Shown here: one piece after another, positions 16,623 through 25,189 of the stretch | Layout of the letters: each line of letters opens with the position of its first letter | Numbering within the stretch: the stretch's first letter is position 1 | Assembly (NCBI GenBank): GCA_003963305.1 | Contig: RXJR01000004.1 | Location: forward strand, 432,562-496,561 | DNA length: 64,000 bases | Reading direction: 5' to 3' | DNA from: Candidatus Melainabacteria bacterium | GTDB taxonomy: Bacteria; Cyanobacteriota; Vampirovibrionia; Obscuribacterales; Obscuribacteraceae | Position numbers and translations under genes: made by a program | Notes under the pieces: model-generated | Told to the model about the DNA's origin: nothing | The model's database searches: none | What the model saw: only the letters and a program-made list of their open reading frames with translations

Positions 16623-18323
16623 TTGGCGTTTCCATTCAGGATCGCAGGTCATCAACCCGTGGTTGAAACTTCAGAAAAATCAGAGAAAAGCTCGGTCAAA
16701 GAGGTAGCGCATTCCGCTCCTAACTTGACAGTGTCTAACACAGAGATGGCGGCAGCTAGAACGCCGACTGAGTCGCGTCCCAATATAGTCAAAGATGGCA
16801 AGCTGGAATTCTCCAATATCTACGGACCGCAGGGCGTAAACCCGGAACTGGCCACACCGCTCAGAAGCGGCAAGCCGGGCGACCAAACACAACCCACTGA
16901 CGGCACGAAACCAGTTACTGACGCAACTGGCAAGCCAACCGACGCTCCATCATCTGTCAGCAACGACGCCAGCGTCATCAAGTCGAGACAAGACTTGCTC
17001 AAATTAACTGACGGTATGACTGCCGATCAGAAGGCTGAAGTTGACAAAGACTTGAAGGCAATTGAGAATCGCAATCCACCTTTGACTGCAGATCAGGTCA
17101 AAGGCATTTACGATTCGACCGCCAGATTGCTGAGAAACGATGGTGGACAATCACCTCTTTCGGCCGATGAGCGCAATCAACTTGCTGGAAGCATCTTGCA
17201 CAACGCATCACTCAGAACCGGCACCGACCAGGGCTTCCACAACACCTGCAATGTCACGACAATCGAGCGTCGGCTCAATGTCACCAATCCTGCTGAAGCC
17301 GCCCGCATCGTTTCAGAAGTTGGTTTAACAGGTCAATTTCAATCAAGCGATGGCAAAGTGATTAAACTCGACGCAGCTAGTTTGCACGAGGACCGAGAAG
17401 CTTCACTTCAGTTTGGTGACAAGCAAACCGATGGAAAGCGCAACTATGCCAGTCAGATTTTCGACCAGGCTACGGTCAACGATTACTGGCAACACCAGAA
17501 TCCGCCTCTCTTTTACTCGCAAGTCGCTCCCACAAGCCAGTCTGACACGGGAGAACGGCTGAAATACGCCAATGGGCAAGAGGTCATGGGGCCCGACGGA
17601 AAACCCATGAGGCAGCCCGCACTAAGTGTAGATGCTATGGCCGACATCGGTAAACGGCTAGGGTTCTCGGGAAATTACATAATTTCGAATGCCGATGTAG
17701 CTGGTCCCGATAAAACCGATGGCACTGCCAAAGTCCGCTCTTACCAAGAATTCTCAGACGCTCTTACTTCCGGAAAACCACCTGCAATCATCATGGTAAA
17801 CGCCAACGATCAATTGTTCGGCGGCAACGGCGACAAGGGCGGCTCCGGCGGCTGGCACGTGGTCACTGTCGGCGACTACAAAGCCGGTCCTCCTCCTCAG
17901 GTTTTCATGACAAACCAGTGGGGTTCTGCCAACAACAAGTGGGTCAACGTAAGCGACCTCTACAACGCTACTTTGCCAACCAGCGCAGGACGTGTCGATG
18001 AAAGCGGTCACCAGCAAAAAGGTGGCGGCGATCAGGGTGGACAACAAGGCAACGGTGACCAGGGCGGTAACCGACGCGGTTGGTCGAGAAATGACGGTGT
18101 CATGCGCGACGAAGACTACAAGACATGGAGACAAGACGTCTTCGACAAGTCCTGGAAAGACATGGACGAAAATCCGCTCAAGAAAAATCCAAACCTTGAC
18201 CCAAGCGTCCAAATTGCTCCACTGCAAAGCATGCTTGATGACGCAGTCAGCAAAAATGATTCGATGCAAATCGGTATCCTCAAACACAAAATCGAAGAGA
18301 TCCGTGCTAACTTCGGCAGGTAA
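16623..18323 (+). CDS. Putative papain-like cysteine peptidase
   Basis: A 566-residue protein not assigned to a named family. The sequence DQGFHNTC has Gln203 six residues before Cys209, the papain oxyanion-hole spacing. GGWHVV gives His412 and TNQWG gives Asn431, a complete papain-type set in the right order. Residues 1-125 are polar and Pro/Thr-rich with no signal peptide. After the catalytic core, residues 455-485 are Gly/Gln-rich and a charged C-terminal tail follows. The start is TTG because an in-frame stop lies at 16611 and the first ATG is 41 codons later; this start is uncertain. Its stop overlaps the next gene's ATG by one base (TAATG), suggesting a functional pair. Confidence 0.75.
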   Translation: MAFPFRIAGHQPVVETSEKSEKSSVKEVAHSAPNLTVSNTEMAAARTPTESRPNIVKDGKLEFSNIYGPQGVNPELATPLRSGKPGDQTQPTDGTKPVTDATGKPTDAPSSVSNDASVIKSRQDLLKLTDGMTADQKAEVDKDLKAIENRNPPLTADQVKGIYDSTARLLRNDGGQSPLSADERNQLAGSILHNASLRTGTDQGFHNTCNVTTIERRLNVTNPAEAARIVSEVGLTGQFQSSDGKVIKLDAASLHEDREASLQFGDKQTDGKRNYASQIFDQATVNDYWQHQNPPLFYSQVAPTSQSDTGERLKYANGQEVMGPDGKPMRQPALSVDAMADIGKRLGFSGNYIISNADVAGPDKTDGTAKVRSYQEFSDALTSGKPPAIIMVNANDQLFGGNGDKGGSGGWHVVTVGDYKAGPPPQVFMTNQWGSANNKWVNVSDLYNATLPTSAGRVDESGHQQKGGGDQGGQQGNGDQGGNRRGWSRNDGVMRDEDYKTWRQDVFDKSWKDMDENPLKKNPNLDPSVQIAPLQSMLDDAVSKNDSMQIGILKHKIEEIRANFGR

Positions 18324-18886
18324 TGGAACTTCGAGACTTCGGGGCAATCAAAAGCATCACTGTTCCCGGCGATTGGCTGGCGGACGGAGAGATAAACACA
18401 GGCGTCTTGAAGATGATCTGCCTGCATCCACCTGCGCATAGTGATGTGGAAATAACACTCTTCGAAAAGACCCAGGGCGTGCCGGAATCGGCCCTGCGAG
18501 ATTTCAGAAAGATACTCGCTCTGGGCGAACACAAAGTAGTCGAGAGCGGCGAAGAACTTCTGCAATTAGCTCCCGTGATGGGCAATGCAGGAAACAATCA
18601 GTGGACGAATAAGGAAAGAGGCGCGCGCGGGCCGAACTTTCGGTTTACACAAGGCGAAATCACAAACATAAACGGCAAGTGCCTTTTGAAAGTGAAAGGC
18701 TCATTTCTGGAACCGTTATCTAAGCAAGTCCAAAATGAATACTGCGGGATTTTTATCGACTCGGGTGCCGACAATAATAGAATTCAAGAAATCTACCTGC
18801 AAGTTCCAGCTTCCTACGGCTACTTTCAATTCGAACGATTCGTGAAAACCTTCACGGATACACTTTCTACGGTTCTCTGGAAGTAA
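18323..18886 (+). CDS. Unknown protein coupled to the cysteine peptidase
   Basis: A 187-residue protein that I do not recognise. It has no signal peptide or TM segment and mixes beta-type segments (SITVPGDWL, GYFQFERFVKTF). The size, acidic-neutral character and TAATG overlap with the peptidase gene would suit a dedicated inhibitor, immunity protein or chaperone. That role is inferred from position only. The C-terminal half around FIDSGADNNRIQEIYLQVPA looks like a folded alpha/beta domain. Confidence 0.75.
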   Translation: MELRDFGAIKSITVPGDWLADGEINTGVLKMICLHPPAHSDVEITLFEKTQGVPESALRDFRKILALGEHKVVESGEELLQLAPVMGNAGNNQWTNKERGARGPNFRFTQGEITNINGKCLLKVKGSFLEPLSKQVQNEYCGIFIDSGADNNRIQEIYLQVPASYGYFQFERFVKTFTDTLSTVLWK

Positions 18887-18923
18887 GCCTGACAATTATT
18901 TCGAAATTTTGTCTAATTTCGCT

Positions 18924-18943
18924 CTCACTTGTATACATGTGAG
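18924..18943. promoter_or_regulatory. Imperfect 20-bp palindrome upstream of the thioredoxin-fold gene
   Basis: CTCACTTGTATACATGTGAG is a near-perfect inverted repeat (one mismatched pair) about 30 bp before the next start codon. It has the size and symmetry of an operator for a dimeric repressor. Confidence 0.4.
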
Positions 18944-18972
18944 AACTCTGGCGAAATAAGGAAACAAGACTG

Positions 18973-19623
18973 ATGAGCAAATCAGCCGATTCTTACGTGG
19001 AACAGTCTGCATTTAGCGTTTTTGCAGACAATTTCAATAAAGCAGCCCAGTCAATCGACTGGTCAATTGTTCCACCGACAAAAGACACTAGCACTGCACA
19101 GGCGGTTCTTCCAGAGCTGACGCTGACTCAAAATGACGTAGCATACAATCCGACACGTCCTTCAGATCGGCAAGTGATCAGAGATTTGCCGAACGGACAG
19201 ACCGACAGAGCAGAAAAAATCGATTGGATCACGAACACTGCCGACGGCTATGACGCAGCAGTACAAGCCAAGAAACCAATTGTTATGGTGTTCGGTGAAA
19301 ATGGTCAATGGTCTCAGGCCATGAACAGAGAGCTGGATAAGGAAGAATTCCAGAGACTCGCGTCCAAAGCAGTTTTTCTCAAAAGCACTCCCTCGACAGA
19401 TGCAGTGGCAGCCAACATTGGTAAAGCGCTGGGTGTCGATCACTATCCTTCAATCTCCGTACTAAGCCCAAACGGCACGATGCTCGATGAAGTGGGCAGA
19501 ATAGTTGGCTATTTCGACGCTGCAACAGTGGCAAACAAAGTTAGCGAATACATCAACAAGGTAAACTCAGCGCTGCAAGCACCACAAGTGGCTAGTGCAG
19601 AACAGACTTCAATAGCGGCCTGA
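18973..19623 (+). CDS. Thioredoxin-fold protein lacking the CxxC motif
   Basis: A 216-residue cytoplasmic protein. Residues 95-200 resemble a thioredoxin-like domain: KKPIVMVFGENGQWSQAMNREL takes the place of the active-site strand and helix, and YPSISVLSPNG supplies the cis-Pro loop. The redox Cys pair is absent (NGQW at that position), so it is not a disulfide reductase. The N-terminal 90 residues are polar and unassigned. It has its own upstream region with a palindrome, so it may be a separate transcription unit. Confidence 0.75.
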   Translation: MSKSADSYVEQSAFSVFADNFNKAAQSIDWSIVPPTKDTSTAQAVLPELTLTQNDVAYNPTRPSDRQVIRDLPNGQTDRAEKIDWITNTADGYDAAVQAKKPIVMVFGENGQWSQAMNRELDKEEFQRLASKAVFLKSTPSTDAVAANIGKALGVDHYPSISVLSPNGTMLDEVGRIVGYFDAATVANKVSEYINKVNSALQAPQVASAEQTSIAA

Positions 19624-19835
19624 ACCAATAAACAGGCACACAACTGTGGATTGCCTGAAAAGTAGACGAAGCAGGACCATACAAAATCGACTGCGGCCAA
19701 ACTCGGGCCTGGTAAGCACTGGGCCACGGTAGTCAATATTGAATTTAGCGCTGATTTGCTTGACTATTAGCGTATGAATTATCCAATCACAGATTATGCT
19801 TACGCATGATTGCAGATTCGTAATTGGTCTCCGAA

Positions 19836-19851
19836 CTTCCGATTTCGGAAG
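19836..19851. promoter_or_regulatory. Short palindrome in the leader of the dipeptidase gene
   Basis: CTTCCGATTTCGGAAG can form a 7-bp hairpin or act as an operator, 55 bp upstream of the dipeptidase ATG. Confidence 0.3.
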
Positions 19852-19905
19852 ATTGAAAACTTCGGTTGGCAAGTACGATATTGCTGCTGTTGCCAGGGAG
19901 GAAGA

Positions 19906-21279
19906 ATGCCAGTCGAAGTCGATGTAGATAAGGTCGCTGAGTACGCTGCCGCGTCTCGTCAGAAGTACGAGCAAGAGCTGAAGATGCTCGTTGATATTCC
20001 AGGCGTCAGCATGGATCCCAATCGGAAGTCAGACATAATGCGCACAGCCGAAGTGGCAGCACGCTTGCTGACAGAGGCTGGCGCAAAGGCTGAAATTATT
20101 CCTACCAGTGGTAATCCAGTCGTGATTGCTGAAATGCTTGCCGATCCTGGATACCCGACCGTCACGGTCTACAATCATATTGATGTGCAACCAGCAGATC
20201 CGTCAGAATGGCAATCGCCTCCGTTCGATATGAAGATCGAAGACGGGACCTATCGTGGTCGAGGCACAACCGACGATAAAGGTCCGGCGCTGTCAGTACT
20301 TTACGCGGCAAAATACGCGCGCGAGCAAAAGATTCCAATCAACATCAAATTCATCTGGGAGTTAGAAGAAGAGATTGGCAGTCCAAACTTTGAACAGTTT
20401 TTGCATGACAATAAGGCAAAACTCAAAACTGATTCAATTGTGATTTCAGACACTATCTGGGTCTCACGAGAAAGACCAGCTATTCCTTATGGTTTACGAG
20501 GACTGCAAGGTGTGCTTGTCCGCCTCAAGACCGGAGTCAAAGACGTTCACTCCGGCACCACGGGCGGTTTAGCTCGCAACCCAGTGGGAGAATTGGCACA
20601 TCTCATTAACGAGTGCTATAACGCCAAAACTGGGCACGTGAACATTCCGGGCTTCTACGACGATGTCCGGAAAATTTCCGACGACGAAACAAATAACTTC
20701 GTCGCCTCTGGGTTTAACGTCGATGCCTTCATGAAAGCGCATGAACTGAATTCGCTGCGCACACGAGATGCCAAAGAAGCATCCCAGCGCATTTGGGCAC
20801 TGCCAACTTTCGAAGTACATGGTATCACGGGCGGTTATCACGGTCCGGGCGTCAAAACGATTGTGCCCCATGAAGCAGAAGCTAAAATCAGTATGCGCCT
20901 GGTCAAGGATCAAGATCCAGAGAAGATTTTTGCGTTGTTCAAGAGCTTCGTAAAAGAAAAATGTCCTGACGCTGAAGTCTTGCCGGAAGGTGCGCTTCGT
21001 CCCTATCTGGGAGAATTCGGCGGTCCTTACAACGAGGCTGCAAGTGCCGCCATGAAAGCTGCCTTCGGTAAAGAAGCCGCTTTCACTAGAGAAGGTGGCT
21101 CAATTGGTGCCGTGGTGAGTATGCACGATATTCTCAATAAGCCGATTGTATTTCTAGGTCTTTCATTACCTGAACACGGATACCATGCCATTAACGAGAA
21201 CTTTGACTGGCAGCAAGCCGGAGGCGGCATAAAAATGTTCGTACACTATTTCAATGCTTTATCCAAGCTGAAGCAATAA
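19906..21279 (+). CDS. M20-family metallo-dipeptidase
   Basis: A peptidase of about 457 residues of the CNDP/PepV-like M20 group. The ATG at 19906 has a strong GGGAGGAAGA site; an open frame upstream lacks one. Metal and catalytic motifs are YNHIDVQP (His91, Asp93), the bridging Asp in GTTDDKGP, and [11 protein letters not shown]. The dimerisation lid and [13 protein letters not shown] are present. No signal peptide, so cytosolic. The gene ends 14 bp before the exported TldD-like gene, suggesting a shared peptide-breakdown operon. Confidence 0.94.
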   Translation: MPVEVDVDKVAEYAAASRQKYEQELKMLVDIPGVSMDPNRKSDIMRTAEVAARLLTEAGAKAEIIPTSGNPVVIAEMLADPGYPTVTVYNHIDVQPADPSEWQSPPFDMKIEDGTYRGRGTTDDKGPALSVLYAAKYAREQKIPINIKFIWELEEEIGSPNFEQFLHDNKAKLKTDSIVISDTIWVSRERPAIPYGLRGLQGVLVRLKTGVKDVHSGTTGGLARNPVGELAHLINECYNAKTGHVNIPGFYDDVRKISDDETNNFVASGFNVDAFMKAHELNSLRTRDAKEASQRIWALPTFEVHGITGGYHGPGVKTIVPHEAEAKISMRLVKDQDPEKIFALFKSFVKEKCPDAEVLPEGALRPYLGEFGGPYNEAASAAMKAAFGKEAAFTREGGSIGAVVSMHDILNKPIVFLGLSLPEHGYHAINENFDWQQAGGGIKMFVHYFNALSKLKQ

Positions 21280-21293
21280 GAAAGCGGCAACAA

Positions 21294-23249
21294 TTGGTAC
21301 ACACTGGAAACCACTGCAAGTTGAAATTGAATGCGGCCTCTCTGGTCGCTGCAGTTCTCGCATCGAATTTGGCAATGGTCCACTATTCGGAACCGGGACT
21401 GTGTTCAACCAGAAAGACTGTAAGCTCCGAGCCTGCACCGTTTGCTTCTAAAACAAACACCAAGTCAAAAAGCAAGGCCAATTATGGACAGACAGACAAA
21501 AAGACGACCGGCTCTTCCAGCCAGGGACCAAGCGACGGTGCGGCTGTGGTGGCGGACAATCCTATTATCCAGACCATGGATGCCGAACTGAAACGCTCAC
21601 TGGCAAAACTTCGAAACGCCGGCAAAGTTCCACTCTATTATCTGGCATACAGACTATACGAGGGAAACTGGGAGAAGATTTCAGCGACGAACGGCGCCAT
21701 TCTGGATGACTATCCCAATAATTCCTGGCGTATGCTGGCGGTTGATTTGCGCGTCGGTACGCCTAAATTCGATAACACACATTTTTTGCGAGGAAAGAAT
21801 TCCTCCTCACCGCATCAATACGAGAAATCGACTACCTTGTCCTCGACCTTGCCCAGCGATGGTGCTGGAATTCCATTACAGGAATGTTTGTGGTTAAAGA
21901 CTGACGAAGCCTATAAAGCGGCGCAGCAGCGCTACTCCGAACTGGTAGCAAATAATGAGGTAATGTCGGACGAAGACGACAAATCTGATGACTTTTCATC
22001 GCAGCCAATTCACAAATACATCTCTCCAATCAAAGAAATCAAATTTGACAGAGCGTTATGGCGTGAGCGCGTCAGAAGGCTGTCCTTGATCTTCCTTAAA
22101 CATCCTCTTCTTTTGCAGAATTCAACCGTAGCATTCGTAAGCGAGCCTCAATTACGTTACTTCGTCAACAGTGAGGGCTCGAAAATAATTGAACAGCACC
22201 TCGACTACCATCTTATGATTGTTGCTAATACCCTGGCTGATGATGGAATGGCGCTCTCATTGAACGACACTATTTCGCGGCCGGACGCATCCCTTTTCCC
22301 GGACGAAAAGGAACTGGCTGCAAGAGTAGAAAAACTGGCAAACAAATTAGAGCAATTGCGTAAGGCACCAGTAGCGGAGCCATTTGTCGGGCCGGCAATT
22401 CTTTCAGGAAAAGCAGCGGCTGTGTTTTTCCACGAGAGTTTTGGCCACAGGGTGGAGGCCGTGCATGAAAAAAGTGAGAACGAAGGCAAAACCTTCGCAA
22501 AAAAACTGGGCACCCAGGTGATGCCCAGGTTCTTAACGGTTGTCGATGATCCTACTCTTGAAAAATGGAACGGGGAGTACCTAAACGGTCATTACAAATA
22601 TGATGACGAGGGTGTGCCAGGACAGGCAGTCACTCTGGCCAAAAGCGGTGTACTGACCGGTTTTCTACTAAACAGAACGATGGTGCAGGGGTTCTCCAGG
22701 TCAAACGGTCACGGGCGCTCGTCTCCGGGATGGAATCCGGTTGCAAGACAGGCGAACTTGATAGTCAACGCTGATCCCAAAAAACAGGTTCCATTCGAAA
22801 AGCTTAGAGCCCTGCTGATAGGCCAGCTCAAAAAAGAACACAAGCCATACGGACTTCTGTTTGACGAAATTCAAGGCGGTCATACTTACACAGCCAGAGG
22901 TTCGGAACAAACTTATTACATCAACCCGCTCATCGTCTACAAGATATTCGCCGACGGTAAGCCCGATCAACTCATTCGCGGTGCAGAGATCATCGGCACG
23001 CCACTAGCAGCGCTTGAACATGTAATAGCGGCCGGCGAAGAGAGATCGGTATTCAATGGTGTTTGCGGAAGAGAGTCAGGTCCGGTTCCGGTCTCGGCAG
23101 TGGCACCCAGCCTGCTGATTGAAAGCATGGAAACAAAGCGTTCTGCGAAATCTTTCGACAAAGTGCCGATACTGCCACCACCTGGAAACAATACAAAAGT
23201 TGAAACGAAGCCGCCATCCGAGCACTCCTCGAAAGGTGGCAGTCAATGA
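21294..23249 (+). CDS. Exported TldD-like metallopeptidase
   Basis: A 651-residue protein with a TldD (peptidase U62) domain in its C-terminal half. The active-site motif HESFGH lies at residues 380-385, and NGVCGRESG near residue 591 matches the TldD segment carrying the Cys metal ligand. YDDEGVPGQ and GFLLNRTM are also typical. Unlike cytosolic TldD (about 480 residues), it has a hydrophobic export-like N-terminus (AASLVAAVLASNLAMV) and about 200 extra residues. The TTG start at 21294 has only a weak ribosome site. It overlaps the following TldE-like gene by ATGA. Confidence 0.88.
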   Translation: MVHTGNHCKLKLNAASLVAAVLASNLAMVHYSEPGLCSTRKTVSSEPAPFASKTNTKSKSKANYGQTDKKTTGSSSQGPSDGAAVVADNPIIQTMDAELKRSLAKLRNAGKVPLYYLAYRLYEGNWEKISATNGAILDDYPNNSWRMLAVDLRVGTPKFDNTHFLRGKNSSSPHQYEKSTTLSSTLPSDGAGIPLQECLWLKTDEAYKAAQQRYSELVANNEVMSDEDDKSDDFSSQPIHKYISPIKEIKFDRALWRERVRRLSLIFLKHPLLLQNSTVAFVSEPQLRYFVNSEGSKIIEQHLDYHLMIVANTLADDGMALSLNDTISRPDASLFPDEKELAARVEKLANKLEQLRKAPVAEPFVGPAILSGKAAAVFFHESFGHRVEAVHEKSENEGKTFAKKLGTQVMPRFLTVVDDPTLEKWNGEYLNGHYKYDDEGVPGQAVTLAKSGVLTGFLLNRTMVQGFSRSNGHGRSSPGWNPVARQANLIVNADPKKQVPFEKLRALLIGQLKKEHKPYGLLFDEIQGGHTYTARGSEQTYYINPLIVYKIFADGKPDQLIRGAEIIGTPLAALEHVIAAGEERSVFNGVCGRESGPVPVSAVAPSLLIESMETKRSAKSFDKVPILPPPGNNTKVETKPPSEHSSKGGSQ

Positions 23250-25036
23250 ATAGAGGCTTTGTTGTAAAATCCGCCAAACTCTGGAAGTCCGGATGCGACC
23301 AATTCCTCGGCATCATCTCGAGTGACCGCAACAGAATCGTGCAAATCACACGAGCCTGCCTATTTCTAACAGTGCTCTCTCTGGCTTCTACTGCCGCAGT
23401 CTATGCAGACAGCGATGTTGTGATGAGTGCCCTCGTGGACGAAATGTCCAGGTCAATTTCCGAGTTGCGCGTCGATCAACACAAGCCCCCATATTTTGTT
23501 TCGTATGCAGTCAAAGATGTCGATGAGATCGTTTTTTCATCGATCTTAGGATCAAAACCGATCGTCAACAAAGCGCACGATCGGGTCCTCACGCCAATAA
23601 TACGTGTTGGCGATTACGATCTCGACAGTGGCTACCACGTCTCTTCTCACACTGACTCAATCTATCCGCTGCCCGTCGACGACAATTACGATGCGATCCG
23701 GCGAGCGCTCTGGCTGTACAGCGACAATGAATACAAGAGCGCGATCCGCTTTCTAGAGTGGAAAAAAGCCTATCTCAGCGCCAACAATGTGCCCGATAGA
23801 TTACCGGACATGAGCCACGAAGAGGCAATCACCTCCATCAATCCGCTGCGCACTACAAAATCAGATCCTAAGTGGATCGACACAGTGCAGCAACTGTCAG
23901 CGATATTCAAGAATTATCCCTCTCTGCAAAAGTCAAAAGTATCTTTCATCAACCGCACCATCAACACCTGGTATGTAAATTCAGAAGGATCAAGAGTTAG
24001 AGACTCGGTCTCAAAAATCTCACTGCGCATAACGGCTTCTGCACAAGCTTCCGACGGAATGCCAATTTCCGACTTTGATGTATTCGCAGTAACAAATGAG
24101 GAGCAGCTGCCATCATTCGATGAACTAAAGCAAAGAACGGAACAGCTAGCAGAACGTGTTGTCTCCGCACAGAAGGCTCCTCAGGCTGAGGAATACTGCG
24201 GACCGGTACTGTTCGAAGGGCAGGCAGCAGCGCAACTTTTTTCTCAGGTCATGGCGCCAAACTTTTGCTTTGCCGAAGACTATATCGGCGAGGAAGACTT
24301 CCGAAATCCGCTGAAAAATGCCGTGGGACGGAAGATCCTCCCCAAGAATATGACTGTCATTGATGATCCGCAAGCTAAAGATGCAGCTGGCAATTTGTTG
24401 TATGGCACATTCAAATTTGATGATGAAGGCATGCCGGCAAAACAGCTGACGCTGGTCGACAATGGTATTTTGAAAGGCTTTTGCCAGAGTCGACTGCCGA
24501 CCAAGAAAAACCCACACAGCAATGGGCATTCAGTTGGCGGACACGGCGACTTCAGCATCTTGAAAGTGAGCTGCTCCCAGCCATCCACACCGGAACAAAT
24601 TCGACAGCAGCTCTTCGATCTGGCAAAAGACGCCGGCACAGACTATGTCCTGGTTGTCTCTAGAATGTATGACGACTATCAAATGCAAGAATACCCCTCC
24701 GGACAACATCGTGAGCGTCCATACGTAACGCCTGCCTATTCAATGCAGCCGGGCAGTCCGGGTTTCGTATACAAGCTCTATCCAGATGGCAAACGAGAAT
24801 TGGTACGAGGGCTGGAGTTTAGAAATATTTCGTTGAGGGCGTTCCGAGACATTCAGGCAGTCGGGGATCAACCTACCGCGCAAATCGTCGAACCGCAAGA
24901 TTCGGCAGCTAGAGCGCTGGTCATACCTTCTTATGTGATTGGTGAACTCGAACTGACGCCGGTCAAGCCTGACCACACAACACTGCCAATCGCGCCCAAT
25001 CCACTTGAGCAAGCTAAAACTGACAGTAAAAAGTAG
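23246..25036 (+). CDS. Exported TldE/PmbA-like partner lacking the metal site
   Basis: A 596-residue paralogue of the preceding protein. A hydrophobic signal (IVQITRACLFLTVLSLAST, cleavage near VYADS) is preceded by about 30 residues. The TldD-fold landmarks are present (FKFDDEGMPAKQLTLVDNG, GFCQSRLP). At the HExxxH position it reads FSQVMAP, and the C-terminal Cys motif is missing, so it is probably a non-catalytic partner, as TldE is for TldD. The 4-bp overlap with the TldD-like gene supports a heterodimer, here outside the cytoplasm. Confidence 0.85.
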   Translation: MNRGFVVKSAKLWKSGCDQFLGIISSDRNRIVQITRACLFLTVLSLASTAAVYADSDVVMSALVDEMSRSISELRVDQHKPPYFVSYAVKDVDEIVFSSILGSKPIVNKAHDRVLTPIIRVGDYDLDSGYHVSSHTDSIYPLPVDDNYDAIRRALWLYSDNEYKSAIRFLEWKKAYLSANNVPDRLPDMSHEEAITSINPLRTTKSDPKWIDTVQQLSAIFKNYPSLQKSKVSFINRTINTWYVNSEGSRVRDSVSKISLRITASAQASDGMPISDFDVFAVTNEEQLPSFDELKQRTEQLAERVVSAQKAPQAEEYCGPVLFEGQAAAQLFSQVMAPNFCFAEDYIGEEDFRNPLKNAVGRKILPKNMTVIDDPQAKDAAGNLLYGTFKFDDEGMPAKQLTLVDNGILKGFCQSRLPTKKNPHSNGHSVGGHGDFSILKVSCSQPSTPEQIRQQLFDLAKDAGTDYVLVVSRMYDDYQMQEYPSGQHRERPYVTPAYSMQPGSPGFVYKLYPDGKRELVRGLEFRNISLRAFRDIQAVGDQPTAQIVEPQDSAARALVIPSYVIGELELTPVKPDHTTLPIAPNPLEQAKTDSKK

Positions 25037-25047
25037 TTGTTCGGCTG

Positions 25048-25175
25048 AACCGATTATTGAAGTCAACCGATTATCGAAAACACAGCTGTTGTTGAAAGAC
25101 GAAACCGATCATTGAAAGACGCAACCGATCATTGAAAATCGAAACCGATTTTTGAAAGACGCAACCAAGTTATAG
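25048..25175. repeat. Degenerate 20-bp tandem repeat
   Basis: Units close to GCAACCGATCATTGAAAGAC occur at 20-bp spacing (AACCGAT at 25103, 25123 and 25143), with more diverged ones at 25048 and 25065. It fills the gap between convergent genes. It shares AACCGAT with the interspersed hairpin family but has lost the second arm. Confidence 0.7.
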
Positions 25176-25189
25176 AATGACAAGCAAAC

